Assembly: GCA_963714375.1 (NCBI GenBank) | Contig: CAVQOG010000005.1 | Location: forward strand, 75,335-139,334 | Direction of reading: 5' to 3' | DNA length: 64,000 nucleotides | Source of the DNA: UBA5794 sp963714375 | Lineage (GTDB): Bacteria; Actinomycetota; Acidimicrobiia; Spongiisociales; UBA5794 | In this document: piece after piece, positions 8,537-17,942 of the stretch | Numbering within the stretch: the first letter of the stretch is position 1 | How the letters are laid out: every line of letters starts with the position of its first letter | Translations under genes and position numbers: made by a program | Notes under the pieces: generated by a model | What the model saw: only the letters and a program-made list of their open reading frames with translations | Told to the model about the DNA's origin: nothing | Databases searched by the model: none

Positions 8537-8537
8537 A
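8517..8537 (+). CDS. Six-codon micro-ORF bridging murF and mraY
   Basis: ATG 8517 overlaps the murF stop (ATGA), encodes MKNAAP, and its TGA (8535-8537) overlaps the mraY ATG at 8534 (ATGA again). The ORF exists because of the 17-base junction duplication. It would let a terminating ribosome pass from murF to mraY by two re-initiations. Translation is inferred, not shown. Confidence 0.4.
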   Translation: MKNAAP

Positions 8538-9592
8538 TCTCGCTCCTCATGTCCTCGACGATCGCCTTCATCCTTGTGATCTTCCTGACACCCCTTGCGA
8601 TCCGGATACTCCGGCGGCGCAACATTGGCCAGTTCATTCAGGCCGATCTCGAAGGCCACATGCACAAGCAAGGTGTGCCGACGATGGGGGGAGTTGTCAT
8701 CGTCTTCGGAATCGTGGCCGGCTACCTCGTCTCCCACTACAAACTGTTCAGTTTCACCGAAGGTTTCGGATTTGAGGTATCACCACTCGACGACAAGGCG
8801 ATCCTTGCCATCCTTGCGATTGTTGGGATGGGGATCATCGGTTTTTTCGACGACTTCACCAAGTATGCACGCAAGGGGAACCAGGGTCTCTCGAAGCGAT
8901 GGAAATTCCTCGGCCAGTTGATTATCGCTGCTGGATTTGCGTGGGGGGCAAACGCCGCTGGCGTAAGCACGGAGCTGTCGTTCGTTCGCCCGCTTGGTAT
9001 CGACCTTGGACCATTCCTGTTCTTTGGCCTCGTCCTGTTCATGCTCACAGCAACGGCGAATGCGGTGAATCTCACGGACGGACTTGACGGCTTGGTCGCA
9101 GGCTCGAGCGCCCTCGTATTCGGTGCCTATGTGTTGATCATGTACTGGCAGTCTCGGGAGAACCTGTTCTACGGAATCGACGGCGCGCTGGATCTTGCGG
9201 TTCTGGCCGCAGCCGCACTCGGAGGAGTTCTCGCGTTCCTGTGGTGGAATGCCGCGCCAGCCCAAATCATCATGGGCGACACGGGGTCACACGCCATCGG
9301 CGGTGGCATCGCAGCATTTGCGCTGCTCACGAACACTCAGCTGCTGCTGATCATCCTGGGCGGACTGTACGTGATGGAAACCGTCTCGGTCATCATGCAG
9401 GTTGTCTCGTTCCGTGGCTTCGGAAAACGCATATTCCGCATGACCCCGATCCACCATCACTTTGAGTTGAAGGGCTGGCCAGAGACAACCGTCATAGTTC
9501 GATTCTGGATCCTGTCGGCGATCATGGCCGCGATCGGAGTTGGCATCTTCTATGCCGACTGGGTCCAGGGTCCCGGCTCGATCACGCAATGA
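8534..9592 (+). CDS. mraY: Phospho-MurNAc-pentapeptide-transferase MraY
   Basis: 352 residues, a polytopic membrane enzyme with about ten helices that makes lipid I from UDP-MurNAc-pentapeptide and undecaprenyl phosphate. Family motifs are present: the FFDDFTK aspartate pair, NLTDGLDGL, the GDTGSHAIGG loop and the HHHFELKGW histidine motif. ATG 8534 overlaps the preceding micro-ORF; its own Shine-Dalgarno is weak. The stop overlaps murD by four bases. Confidence 0.96.
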   Translation: MISLLMSSTIAFILVIFLTPLAIRILRRRNIGQFIQADLEGHMHKQGVPTMGGVVIVFGIVAGYLVSHYKLFSFTEGFGFEVSPLDDKAILAILAIVGMGIIGFFDDFTKYARKGNQGLSKRWKFLGQLIIAAGFAWGANAAGVSTELSFVRPLGIDLGPFLFFGLVLFMLTATANAVNLTDGLDGLVAGSSALVFGAYVLIMYWQSRENLFYGIDGALDLAVLAAAALGGVLAFLWWNAAPAQIIMGDTGSHAIGGGIAAFALLTNTQLLLIILGGLYVMETVSVIMQVVSFRGFGKRIFRMTPIHHHFELKGWPETTVIVRFWILSAIMAAIGVGIFYADWVQGPGSITQ

Positions 9593-10890
9593 CCACGCTC
9601 ATTCTCGGCGTAGGAGTGAGCGGAGTGGCAGCCGGACGTCTTGCCACAAGACTTGGCCACGACGTCGCGTTCTACGACGAGAACCTCGACGCATCGGTGC
9701 CTTTCGACGTGCAGCCCCCCGGTCTTCAGCGGTCTTCGCTTGCCCGCGGACGCTGGGATGACCATCTACTCGATGGGGTCGACCTCGTCGTGACAAGCCC
9801 CGGATTCAGACCAAACTCAGAGCCGCTGACCGCAGCGGCGACGCTCGGCATCACCGTCGTCACCGAGGCAGGCTTCGCCCTCGACCAACTCGACACGCCA
9901 TACATTGCAATTACCGGTACGAACGGCAAGTCAACGACTACCGAACTCGCGACCGACATGCTTGTGGCATCGGGAGTCGATGCCGTTTCTGCTGGCAATA
10001 TTGGGACCCCCATATCTGATCTTGTGGGAACAAGCCATCAGGTGCTCGTTGTCGAATTGTCCTCGTTCCAACTGCACTGGATGCGCCCAAAGCCGATCGC
10101 AGCAGCGTTGCTCAACGTGGCTCCGGATCATCTCGATTGGCATGGATCGTTCGCGGCCTACGCCGCGACCAAGTCGCGGGTGTTCTCGTTCATGGACCCG
10201 GAAGGCGTTATCGCATTCAATGCCGATGATGATGTCGTCGTTGGACTCGTTGCCGACAGCCAGGCAAACGCGGTGCCGTGCTCAGGGGTCCGTTTGCCAA
10301 GGAGGGGCAACGGAGTAAGAGATGGAGACGTTTTCATAGACGGTGCCGCGTTTTCCTCTTCGATGTCTGACGCGTCATTCCGGCTCGATATCGTTGTCGC
10401 GGCGACCGTTGCCGGCGTAGCAGGGGCGACCCATGAGGGCATCAAGCGTGCGATCGAGTCTTTCGGGCCAGCGGATCACCGCAGGAGACTCGTTGCAACG
10501 ATCGGTGGCGTTTCGTGGGTCAACGATTCGAAGGCGACGAACCCGCATGCCACAATGGCTGCTGCGAGCGCATTCGAATCCGTATTGCTGCTCGCTGGAG
10601 GTCGCAACAAGGGACTCGACCTTGCCCCGATCGGGAAGGTGGGATCGCTGCGGGGCTTGTATGCATTTGGAGAATCCGGCCCCGAGATCGCGGCGGGCGC
10701 AACGGTTCCGGCAACGGTGTATCAAACAATGCGAGAAGCGATACACGCCTCAGCCCGTGATGCCAAGGCTGGCGACGTTGTACTGCTGTCCCCGGGATGC
10801 ACCAGTTTTGATGAGTTCACCTCCTACGCTGACCGTGGCAGGGTCTTCTCCGAGATCGTGATGGCGATGAAAGGGGATGAGGCACCGTGA
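9589..10890 (+). CDS. murD: UDP-MurNAc-L-alanine:D-glutamate ligase MurD
   Basis: 433 residues. MurD adds D-Glu to UDP-MurNAc-L-Ala. The N-terminal Rossmann-like domain begins at once (LILGVGVSGVAAG), the ATP loop ITGTNGKSTTT lies near residues 107-117, DHLDWHG follows, and the C-terminal domain has NDSKATNPHAT and SPGCTSFDEF. ATGA overlap with mraY and GTGA overlap with ftsW. Confidence 0.95.
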   Translation: MTTLILGVGVSGVAAGRLATRLGHDVAFYDENLDASVPFDVQPPGLQRSSLARGRWDDHLLDGVDLVVTSPGFRPNSEPLTAAATLGITVVTEAGFALDQLDTPYIAITGTNGKSTTTELATDMLVASGVDAVSAGNIGTPISDLVGTSHQVLVVELSSFQLHWMRPKPIAAALLNVAPDHLDWHGSFAAYAATKSRVFSFMDPEGVIAFNADDDVVVGLVADSQANAVPCSGVRLPRRGNGVRDGDVFIDGAAFSSSMSDASFRLDIVVAATVAGVAGATHEGIKRAIESFGPADHRRRLVATIGGVSWVNDSKATNPHATMAAASAFESVLLLAGGRNKGLDLAPIGKVGSLRGLYAFGESGPEIAAGATVPATVYQTMREAIHASARDAKAGDVVLLSPGCTSFDEFTSYADRGRVFSEIVMAMKGDEAP

Positions 10891-12062
10891 CCAAGCTCGC
10901 AGAACGCTCATCTGATCGCCTGCATCCGCGGACGCGGGCGTCAGTCCGCTCTGCCGGTGGTCGCCGGTCCGTGTTTCTGCTTGTCATCGTTGCCATGCTG
11001 CTGACAATTGGGCTCGGAGCGATGTTGAGTGCGTCGTCAGTCGTCTCGATCAAGGCCAACTCGGACCAATTCGAACTGTTCACCAAGCAGGTGCTGTGGG
11101 TGGGATTTGGTCTAGCGGCCATGGTCGTCACCGCTCTGGTGCCCTATCGAGTCTGGCAGAAGTACTCCCTGCCACTGTTTGTCGCGACGATCATTGGATT
11201 GATCGTGACCCTCGTGGTCGGGTCGCGTCGCGGAGGCGCAACCCGATGGATCGAGATGGGACCTGTCACGTTGCAGGTCGCCGAGTTTGCCAAGTTCACG
11301 ACGCTTGCCCTCCTCGCGACCGTGCTGACGAAGAAAGGGCCACTGCTGCGCGAGCTGCGGCATGTGCTGTTACCCGTCGGCACGATCCTCGGCATCGTGA
11401 CATTCCTGCTTCTCGCCCAGCCCGACTTCGGAAACGTTCTTTTGATTGTCGGTCCAGCATTTGTGATGCTTTTCGCCTCGACCGTACCCCTGCGCTTCGT
11501 ATTTGGCCTCGGGACCCTCGGGGTGATGGCGATGACAGTGATGGCGATGTCCGCGGATTACCGCAAGGACCGACTCCTTGGCTTCCTCAAGCCGTTCGCT
11601 GATGCCCAAAACACCGGACTCCAAGCCGTGCAGTCCATGGTTGCGCTCGGGACCGGCGGATTCTTCGGGGTCGGCCTTGGCCAATCGCGGGCGCGATGGT
11701 CGTGGCTACCGAACGCTCACACTGACTTTATTTTTGCGATCATCGGAGAGGAGACCGGGTTCGCGGGAGCGGCAATCGTGATCACACTGTTCGCGCTTCT
11801 TGCTGTTGTCGGTGTGTCTATCGCGTACCGGGCACCTGATATGTTCGGAAGACTGTTCGCAATCGGGATCGTGTCGTGGTTCACGATCCAAGCACTTGTC
11901 AATATCGGTGGAGTTGTTGCGGTGCTTCCCATCACGGGTGTTCCCCTTCCGTTCATCTCGAGCGGGGGAAATGCGATGTTGGTGAACCTCGCAGCGATCG
12001 GCGTCCTGGTCAACATCGCCAGAACACCACGCGTCGCAACCGCGGAGGCGGTGAGGGTCTGA
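10887..12062 (+). CDS. ftsW: Septal peptidoglycan glycosyltransferase FtsW
   Basis: 391 residues of the SEDS family with about ten membrane helices. A basic N-terminal tail (about 30 residues) leads to helix one at VFLLVIVAMLLTIG. The conserved region GTGGFFGVGLGQSRARWSWLPNAHTDFIFAIIGEE carries the family signature and catalytic region, and the C-terminus has LPFISSGGNA. FtsW polymerises lipid II at the septum together with FtsI. Position between murD and murG supports FtsW over RodA. GTG start overlaps murD. Confidence 0.94.
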   Translation: MTKLAERSSDRLHPRTRASVRSAGGRRSVFLLVIVAMLLTIGLGAMLSASSVVSIKANSDQFELFTKQVLWVGFGLAAMVVTALVPYRVWQKYSLPLFVATIIGLIVTLVVGSRRGGATRWIEMGPVTLQVAEFAKFTTLALLATVLTKKGPLLRELRHVLLPVGTILGIVTFLLLAQPDFGNVLLIVGPAFVMLFASTVPLRFVFGLGTLGVMAMTVMAMSADYRKDRLLGFLKPFADAQNTGLQAVQSMVALGTGGFFGVGLGQSRARWSWLPNAHTDFIFAIIGEETGFAGAAIVITLFALLAVVGVSIAYRAPDMFGRLFAIGIVSWFTIQALVNIGGVVAVLPITGVPLPFISSGGNAMLVNLAAIGVLVNIARTPRVATAEAVRV

Positions 12063-13141
12063 TGCGGGTCGGTATCGCCGCCGCCGGATCAGGCGGCCAC
12101 GTCTACCCCGCGCTTGCCGTGGCACAGGCACTCGTCACGATGGGTGTTGACATGGATGATGTTGTGTTCTTTGGTGGGAACCGGATGGAGGCAACCACGA
12201 TTCCTGAAGCGGGATATCGATTCGTCGAACTTGACATCCACGGATTCAGGCGCTCAGTCTCCACCGACAATCTGAAGCTCGCTCTCAAGGTACGGAAAGC
12301 AACGAAGGTGATCGAGACGGTCATCGACATGCTCAGCCTTGACGTGATGCTGGTATTTGGTGGCTACATATCGGGACCAGCTGCTCAGGCGGCACGGCAC
12401 AAATCCATTCCACTCGTCGTTCACGAGGCGAACGCAGTACCCGGTATGGCGAATCGGATGATTGCCAGACGAGCCGACCTTGTACTGATTGCTTCCGAGG
12501 AGGCGAAGGAGAAGCTCAAAGACGGCATTGTTGTTGGCAATCCGCTGCGGGCGTCATTCGACGGATTCGATCGATCGCGCGATGGTGATGCAGCCCGCCA
12601 TCGGTACGGTATCGGCCCCGGCACCGCGGTGCTTGGCATCGTTGGGGGAAGCCTTGGTGCATCGAAACTCAACGACATCGCACGGACCATTGCTCGAACA
12701 CCTGACCGTCCGTTTCACGTGCTCCATCTATGTGGCCCGTCTCACGGTGAGGAGCTCACTCGCCAAGCCGCGTCGATCGCCGACTGGACGGTTGTTCCCT
12801 TCGAAGACGACATGGTTCATTTCTATGCGGCGAGCGACCTGGTTATCTCCCGATCGGGTGCGCTCACGGTCGCTGAGCTAGAGGAAACGGCTACGCCAGC
12901 GATTGTCGTCCCCCTATCGGCAGGTAACGGCTATCAGGAACGAAATGCGGCGGCTCTCGTTGCCAGCGGTGGTGCAGTGATGATGGATCAGGAAGACCCG
13001 GCCTCCATCGTTGATGCCGCATTCTCGCTCATGGCCGACCGACCCCGCCGTGCGGCGATGTCGGTCAATGCAGGACGAGTGGGATACCGACATGCCGCGA
13101 CCGAGGTCGCCAAACGCGTCATGGAGGTGGCCGGTGGTTGA
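12062..13141 (+). CDS. murG: Lipid II synthase MurG
   Basis: 359 residues. MurG transfers GlcNAc from UDP-GlcNAc to lipid I at the inner membrane face. The N-terminal glycine-rich loop AAAGSGGHVYPALAVA is at residues 5-20, and the C-terminal domain carries GGSLGASKLN and SRSGALTVAELEE followed by PLSAGNGYQERNA. ATG 12062 shares one base with the ftsW stop (TGATG); the long frame upstream lies inside ftsW and is rejected. Confidence 0.95.
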   Translation: MRVGIAAAGSGGHVYPALAVAQALVTMGVDMDDVVFFGGNRMEATTIPEAGYRFVELDIHGFRRSVSTDNLKLALKVRKATKVIETVIDMLSLDVMLVFGGYISGPAAQAARHKSIPLVVHEANAVPGMANRMIARRADLVLIASEEAKEKLKDGIVVGNPLRASFDGFDRSRDGDAARHRYGIGPGTAVLGIVGGSLGASKLNDIARTIARTPDRPFHVLHLCGPSHGEELTRQAASIADWTVVPFEDDMVHFYAASDLVISRSGALTVAELEETATPAIVVPLSAGNGYQERNAAALVASGGAVMMDQEDPASIVDAAFSLMADRPRRAAMSVNAGRVGYRHAATEVAKRVMEVAGG

Positions 13142-14498
13142 AGTCGCCATCCCCAACCGAATTCATATCGTGGGCGCCGGTGGTGCTGGCATGTCGGGAC
13201 TTGCCAAGCTCCTGAGTCAGCGCGGCCACACCGTGTCAGGCTCCGACCTCAAGCCCGGACACATGCTGCAGGGGCTCGATGATGTGGGTGTCGAGACATG
13301 GGTCGGCCACAAACCTTCCCTGATGCACGATATTGCCCTTGTCGTTGCGTCCTCCGCCGTCCCAGAATCGGATCCAGAGGTGTCCGAGGCGCGGCTTGCG
13401 GGTGCAAAGATATGGCGCAGGCCCACACTCCTCAACGCGTTGACGTCACAAATACCAACGACGGGCATCGCGGGGACACATGGTAAGACAACATCGACGG
13501 CGCTGATGGTGACCGCCATGCGAGGGGTGGGTCTTGATCCGACCTTCCTGGTCGGAGGCCACATGATCGGGCTCAATACGGGAGCACATCTTGGAGATCC
13601 ATCACGCTTCGTGCTCGAAGCTGATGAAGCATTTGGGACATTTCGGCATCTTGTCCTCGATTCGGTCCTTGTCACAAACATTGAAGCGGACCACCTCGAC
13701 TACTACGGAACTCTTGCTGGGCTCGAGGATGCATTCAGCCAGGTCGTAGGGGGCGTGTCAGGTCCACGGGTCGGCTGTATTGACGACCCCGGTATCCGCC
13801 GACTGGCTCAAAGGGTCGATCTCACAACCTATGGCTTTGACAATGCCGCGGACTGGGTTGTTTCGGATCTCTCTCATGCCGATGGATCATCGCGGTTTAC
13901 CGTCTCGTCGTCTGATCGAACTCTTTCGGTCACGCTGCCCAAGCCGGGTGCACACCTCGCACTGAACGCAACCGGCGTGATCGTGTTGCTCGACCTGCTC
14001 GGTGTCGACCCCGAGGCCGGTGCCGCGGCATTGTCCGACTTCAGAGGGGTCAGGCGGCGCTACGAGGTAACCGCGCGTGTCAGCGATATCACGGTTGTTG
14101 ATGACTACGCACATCATCCAACGGAAGTGGATGCCACCATTGCGGCAGCACGACAAGGTACCGACGGAGCTGTCATTGCAGTGTTCCAGCCACATCGCTA
14201 CACGAGGACTGCAGATCTTGCACCGCTCTTTGGGCGCCCACTTGCCGCCGCAGACAGGGTGTTTGTGACCGACGTGTACCCCGCAGGCGAACCGCCAATC
14301 ATCGGCGTTTCGGGTCGGATTGTCGCCGAGGCAGTGGAAGCAGCGGGTGGGCGAGCCTCCTACGTCCCGAGAGTCGCAGATGTGGCAGAGCGAGTGGTCT
14401 CGGTTGCCAAGCCTGGCGATACCATTCTCCTGCTCGGTGCCGGGGACGTCAACACAGCAGCAATCGACATCGTGTCGATTCTTGGTGGGCACGAATGA
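13134..14498 (+). CDS. murC: UDP-N-acetylmuramate:L-alanine ligase MurC
   Basis: 454 residues. MurC starts the stem peptide by adding L-Ala. The N-terminal UDP-binding loop IVGAGGAGMSGLA lies near residues 12-24, the ATP loop GIAGTHGKTTST near 111-122, then DEAFGTF and NIEADHLDYYG, and the C-terminal DDYAHHPTE. GTG 13134 is preceded by GGAGG (13123-13127) with a 6-base spacer and overlaps the murG stop by eight bases; the frame upstream lies in murG. Confidence 0.94.
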   Translation: MVEVAIPNRIHIVGAGGAGMSGLAKLLSQRGHTVSGSDLKPGHMLQGLDDVGVETWVGHKPSLMHDIALVVASSAVPESDPEVSEARLAGAKIWRRPTLLNALTSQIPTTGIAGTHGKTTSTALMVTAMRGVGLDPTFLVGGHMIGLNTGAHLGDPSRFVLEADEAFGTFRHLVLDSVLVTNIEADHLDYYGTLAGLEDAFSQVVGGVSGPRVGCIDDPGIRRLAQRVDLTTYGFDNAADWVVSDLSHADGSSRFTVSSSDRTLSVTLPKPGAHLALNATGVIVLLDLLGVDPEAGAAALSDFRGVRRRYEVTARVSDITVVDDYAHHPTEVDATIAAARQGTDGAVIAVFQPHRYTRTADLAPLFGRPLAAADRVFVTDVYPAGEPPIIGVSGRIVAEAVEAAGGRASYVPRVADVAERVVSVAKPGDTILLLGAGDVNTAAIDIVSILGGHE

Positions 14499-15406
14499 CG
14501 AACCGTAGCTCGACCATTGACCACGATGCGGTTCGCTCCGGCGTCCTGCTCGCGCCTCTCACGACCTACAAGGTCGGAGGAGAAGCGAAATGGTTTGCTG
14601 AACCAAAGGACCTGGAGGATCTGCGTTCGATCCTCGAAGCAAAACCCTCCGACATGCCGATGGTCATTCTTGGACGAGGGTCGAATGTCGTGGTATCCGA
14701 CGATGGAATCGATGGATTGGTCCTGCGGCTCGGCCACGGCTTTTCCTCGCTCGAAATCCGCACCGATGGAATCGTCGTGGCCGGAGGAGGGCTGCCTCTT
14801 CCCAAGCTTGCGCGGTCTGCAGCCGAGGCTGGACGGACGGGGCTCGGGTTCTACGTTGGCATCCCGGGGTCCGTCGGCGGGGGGGTAAGGATGAACGCCG
14901 GTGGCCACGGGTCGGACACAGCTGCTGTCCTGGCGTCGGCCGTGGTAGTTGATGCAGCGACAGGTGAGCTCACGAACCGATCATCGGAAGACCTCGGTCT
15001 CGGCTATCGCTCATCGAATCTTGCGGATTCTGACATTGTTGTCCAGGCTTCGTTCTCGACGGAGGAGGGCGATCGGGCAACCTTGATGGCCGAGTTGCGT
15101 GAGATCACAAGATGGCGCAAAGAGCACCAGCCTGGGGGAACGCTCAATGCAGGAAGCGTGTTCAAGAATCCCACCGATCGTGCCGCCGGTGAGATCATCG
15201 ACTCCCTCGGTCTGAAGGGACTCGCGGTTGGACCGGTCCGTGTATCCGATATTCATGCCAACTTCATGGTCGCCGAACCAGAAGCCAATGCCACGGACAT
15301 TTGGGCATTCGTCCATAAGATCCAGCGAACTGTCCACGAGCGAACCGGGATCCTCCTCGAGCCTGAGGTCAAATTCCTGGGAGCTTTCTACGAGAATCGT
15401 GCCTGA
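14495..15406 (+). CDS. murB: UDP-N-acetylenolpyruvoylglucosamine reductase MurB
   Basis: 303 residues, the FAD enzyme that reduces UDP-GlcNAc-enolpyruvate to UDP-MurNAc. FAD-domain motifs are GRGSNVVVSD and GIPGSVGGGVRMNAGGHG; the catalytic serine lies in NAGSVFKNP, which is the type I/IIa pattern. The N-terminal TTYKVGGEAKWF is typical. ATGA overlap with murC; its stop shares one base with ftsQ (TGATG). Confidence 0.95.
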   Translation: MTNRSSTIDHDAVRSGVLLAPLTTYKVGGEAKWFAEPKDLEDLRSILEAKPSDMPMVILGRGSNVVVSDDGIDGLVLRLGHGFSSLEIRTDGIVVAGGGLPLPKLARSAAEAGRTGLGFYVGIPGSVGGGVRMNAGGHGSDTAAVLASAVVVDAATGELTNRSSEDLGLGYRSSNLADSDIVVQASFSTEEGDRATLMAELREITRWRKEHQPGGTLNAGSVFKNPTDRAAGEIIDSLGLKGLAVGPVRVSDIHANFMVAEPEANATDIWAFVHKIQRTVHERTGILLEPEVKFLGAFYENRA

Positions 15407-16173
15407 TGACTGTGATGGAACCGAAACTTGCGGAACGCCGGAAGAGCGTGAGCGAGGATCGCGCGCGCAGCCACCTCAAACGAATCCTGATCGTCATTGT
15501 CTTGTTGACTCTCGGCGTTGGCGCGATTTGGCTCGTACGGAGCCCCGTGCTTTCAATCCGCTCGGTAGAAGTCTCGGGATCCGAATTCTCGAACCCACAG
15601 GGTGCGATTGCTGATCTGGCAATGGGGCAAGGGACCCCGACCATCAACGTCGACGCGTCGGCTATCGAGGCCGCTATCGCAGCCGATCCATGGGTCAAAG
15701 ACGTGAACGTCGTTGTGAACTGGCCAGGGAGTATCGCCGTATCTGTCGTCGAATACACGCCGTACGCGTCCGTTTTGGCCGCTGACCGCTGGGTAGCGGT
15801 TGCTGATGACGGTGCCGTCCTGAGCGTTGGTGACCCGCTCATGGGGTCCCCCCGGATCGACATCGACACCGGACCGGTCTCGGCTGGATATCACATCACG
15901 AACCCCCTCATTATCGGAGCCATCCGCTTCTCCGCTGCATTGTCTCCCGAGTTGGCGAGCCAGATCGTCGTGCGTACCGACGGTGACGGTCTCGTTGCGA
16001 CGCTGCTTGGACACGAGGTGGTCCTGGGGCGACCGGTCGACATGGAGGAGAAGGCCATAGTGTTCATGTCGCTGATTGATGCCGGCATCGAATCGGGTTC
16101 GCAGGTCAACCTGATCGCTCCTTTGCGCCCCGCGTTGGCCAACCCTCAACCTCTACCTGAGCCTGAAGAATAG
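15406..16173 (+). CDS. ftsQ: Cell division protein FtsQ (POTRA domain)
   Basis: 255 residues: a basic cytoplasmic tail, a transmembrane helix (about residues 26-45), a POTRA domain starting at LSIRSVEVSGSEF, then the FtsQ/DivIB domain containing WVKDVNVVVNWPGSIAVSV. FtsQ recruits FtsL and FtsB to the division site. The C-terminal tail is proline- and glutamate-rich. It sits directly before ftsZ as in most actinobacteria; ftsA is absent, as expected. Confidence 0.92.
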   Translation: MTVMEPKLAERRKSVSEDRARSHLKRILIVIVLLTLGVGAIWLVRSPVLSIRSVEVSGSEFSNPQGAIADLAMGQGTPTINVDASAIEAAIAADPWVKDVNVVVNWPGSIAVSVVEYTPYASVLAADRWVAVADDGAVLSVGDPLMGSPRIDIDTGPVSAGYHITNPLIIGAIRFSAALSPELASQIVVRTDGDGLVATLLGHEVVLGRPVDMEEKAIVFMSLIDAGIESGSQVNLIAPLRPALANPQPLPEPEE

Positions 16174-16230
16174 AGCCGTCGTGTACCTCAACCCAATGGC
16201 TAAGGTTGATCAACGCCTCCGGAGAGAGGG

Positions 16231-17316
16231 ATGGGTGTGATGGAGAACAGCGGACCAAACACGTACCTTGCGGTAATCAAGGTCGTCGGTGTCGGAGGCG
16301 GCGGTGTCAATGCCGTGAACCGCATGATCGATCTCGGTGTCGGAGGCGTTGAGTTCATCGCGATCAACACCGATGCACAGGCACTCCTCATGTCTGATGC
16401 CGATCTCAAGCTCGATATCGGTAGGGAGGCGACCCGTGGTCTCGGGGCTGGTGCCAACCCGGAGATCGGACGCGAGGCAGCAGAAGCGCATCGCGATGAG
16501 ATTGAGGATGCGCTCGAAGGCTCGGACATGGTGTTCATCACCGCCGGAGAGGGTGGTGGCACAGGAACGGGAGCCGCACCCATCGTTGCCGAGGTGGCGC
16601 GATCGATCGGTGCCCTCACGGTGGGTGTCGTGACGCGCCCATTCGGGTTCGAAGGACGTAGACGATCCGTGCAGGCCGAGCAAGGCATCCAGGCACTCAA
16701 GGCAGCGGTCGATACCCTCATCATCATTCCCAACCAGAAGCTTCTCGAGATCGCCGACGAAACGACCCCGATCACTGACGCTTTCCAAATGGCGGATGAG
16801 GTTCTGACAGCCGGCGTGCGAGGAATCACGGAGTTGATCACGACTCCCGGACTCATCAACGTCGACTTCGCCGATGTCAAGACGGTTATGTCCGATGCAG
16901 GTTCAGCTGTCATGGGGATCGGAACATCGACGGGTGACAACAGAGCTCATCAAGCCGCTGAAAAGGCCATTTCAAGCCCACTCCTTGAATCCTCAATGGA
17001 AGGCGCCCGTGGTGTGCTGCTTTCCATCGCGGGTCCACGCGACATGTCACTCCACGAGGTAAACGAGGCAGCGACACTGATCGCCGGTCATTCCGATGCT
17101 GATGCGAACATCATTTTTGGGGCAGTACTGGACGAGACCCTTGGCGATGAGATGCGTGTCACTGTGATCGCGGCAGGGTTTGACCGCAAGGGTGGATTCT
17201 CGACACAGTCATCACAAACGAGATCTGATCGACCGTCACTCCTTGATGGTATTGGGGATGAGATGGGCGATGCGGGGGATGACACGCTCGACATCCCAGG
17301 ATTCGTCAAGGGATGA
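16231..17316 (+). CDS. ftsZ: Cell division GTPase FtsZ
   Basis: 361 residues. The tubulin-type signature AGEGGGTGTGAAP lies near residues 104-116 and the T7 loop NVDFADVKTVM near 210. The C-terminal linker is short and acidic and ends in DDTLDIPGFVKG, which matches the conserved C-terminal peptide that docks SepF in actinobacteria. A GGAGAGAGG ribosome-binding site precedes ATG 16231; an ATG at 16240 is also possible. The stop shares one base with pgeF. Confidence 0.97.
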   Translation: MGVMENSGPNTYLAVIKVVGVGGGGVNAVNRMIDLGVGGVEFIAINTDAQALLMSDADLKLDIGREATRGLGAGANPEIGREAAEAHRDEIEDALEGSDMVFITAGEGGGTGTGAAPIVAEVARSIGALTVGVVTRPFGFEGRRRSVQAEQGIQALKAAVDTLIIIPNQKLLEIADETTPITDAFQMADEVLTAGVRGITELITTPGLINVDFADVKTVMSDAGSAVMGIGTSTGDNRAHQAAEKAISSPLLESSMEGARGVLLSIAGPRDMSLHEVNEAATLIAGHSDADANIIFGAVLDETLGDEMRVTVIAAGFDRKGGFSTQSSQTRSDRPSLLDGIGDEMGDAGDDTLDIPGFVKG

Positions 17317-17942
17317 TTCTCACTCCCGGGGTTCCGGGGGTCGCATTCGGAACAATCACTGATGGTGATGGACGCACCGATGGGGATGCCCGTGAAACAA
17401 TTGCAACCCAGCTTGGGATATCCGTCGACTGGGCGCTGATGAGCCAGGTCCATGGCAACCGCGTCGTGTCCGTTTCCGCTCCAGGTTCGGTCGGAGAGGC
17501 AGATGGTCTTGCCACAGACACTCCCATGCTCGCCCTCGTTGCAGCCACAGCGGACTGCGTTCCGGTTGGTCTCGTTGGGAACCACAGCGTCGCGGTGGTT
17601 CACGCCGGATGGCGCGGAGTGGCAAGTCGGATCATTGACAAGGCAATCAACGCGATCGCTGGATTCCAGGACCGCCCACACACCGCGGTGATTGGCCCTC
17701 ACATCGGCTCATGTTGCTACGAGGTCGGCGACGATGTCGTCGATGCCATTGGTGGTCACGTATCGACCAGCACGTGGGGAACGCAGAGCGTGGACCTTGG
17801 TGCAGCGATCCTTGACCAACTCGGTGGCATCAAGACTGTGCGAGTCGGTGGGTGCACGAGAGACGACCCTCGGTTTGCATCTCACCGCGAGAATGGAACC
17901 ACGAAACGCCAGATTGCGGTGGTATGGATTCCACAAACCTGA
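17313..17942 (+). CDS. pgeF: Peptidoglycan editing factor PgeF (YfiH, laccase domain)
   Basis: 209 residues of the YfiH/DUF152 family. Visible motifs are SQVHGNRV, ATADCVPVGL, HAGWRGVA and IGPHIGSCCYEVG, which carry the metal-binding Cys and His residues. In E. coli, PgeF removes wrong amino acids from UDP-MurNAc precursors, which fits its place directly after ftsZ (ATGA overlap). Older annotations call it polyphenol oxidase. It overlaps the next gene by 19 bases. Confidence 0.9.
   Translation: MILTPGVPGVAFGTITDGDGRTDGDARETIATQLGISVDWALMSQVHGNRVVSVSAPGSVGEADGLATDTPMLALVAATADCVPVGLVGNHSVAVVHAGWRGVASRIIDKAINAIAGFQDRPHTAVIGPHIGSCCYEVGDDVVDAIGGHVSTSTWGTQSVDLGAAILDQLGGIKTVRVGGCTRDDPRFASHRENGTTKRQIAVVWIPQT

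Noticed and set aside
11876..12061. N-terminal extension of murG
   Set aside because: It is inside the end of ftsW in another frame; MurG homology starts exactly at ATG 12062.
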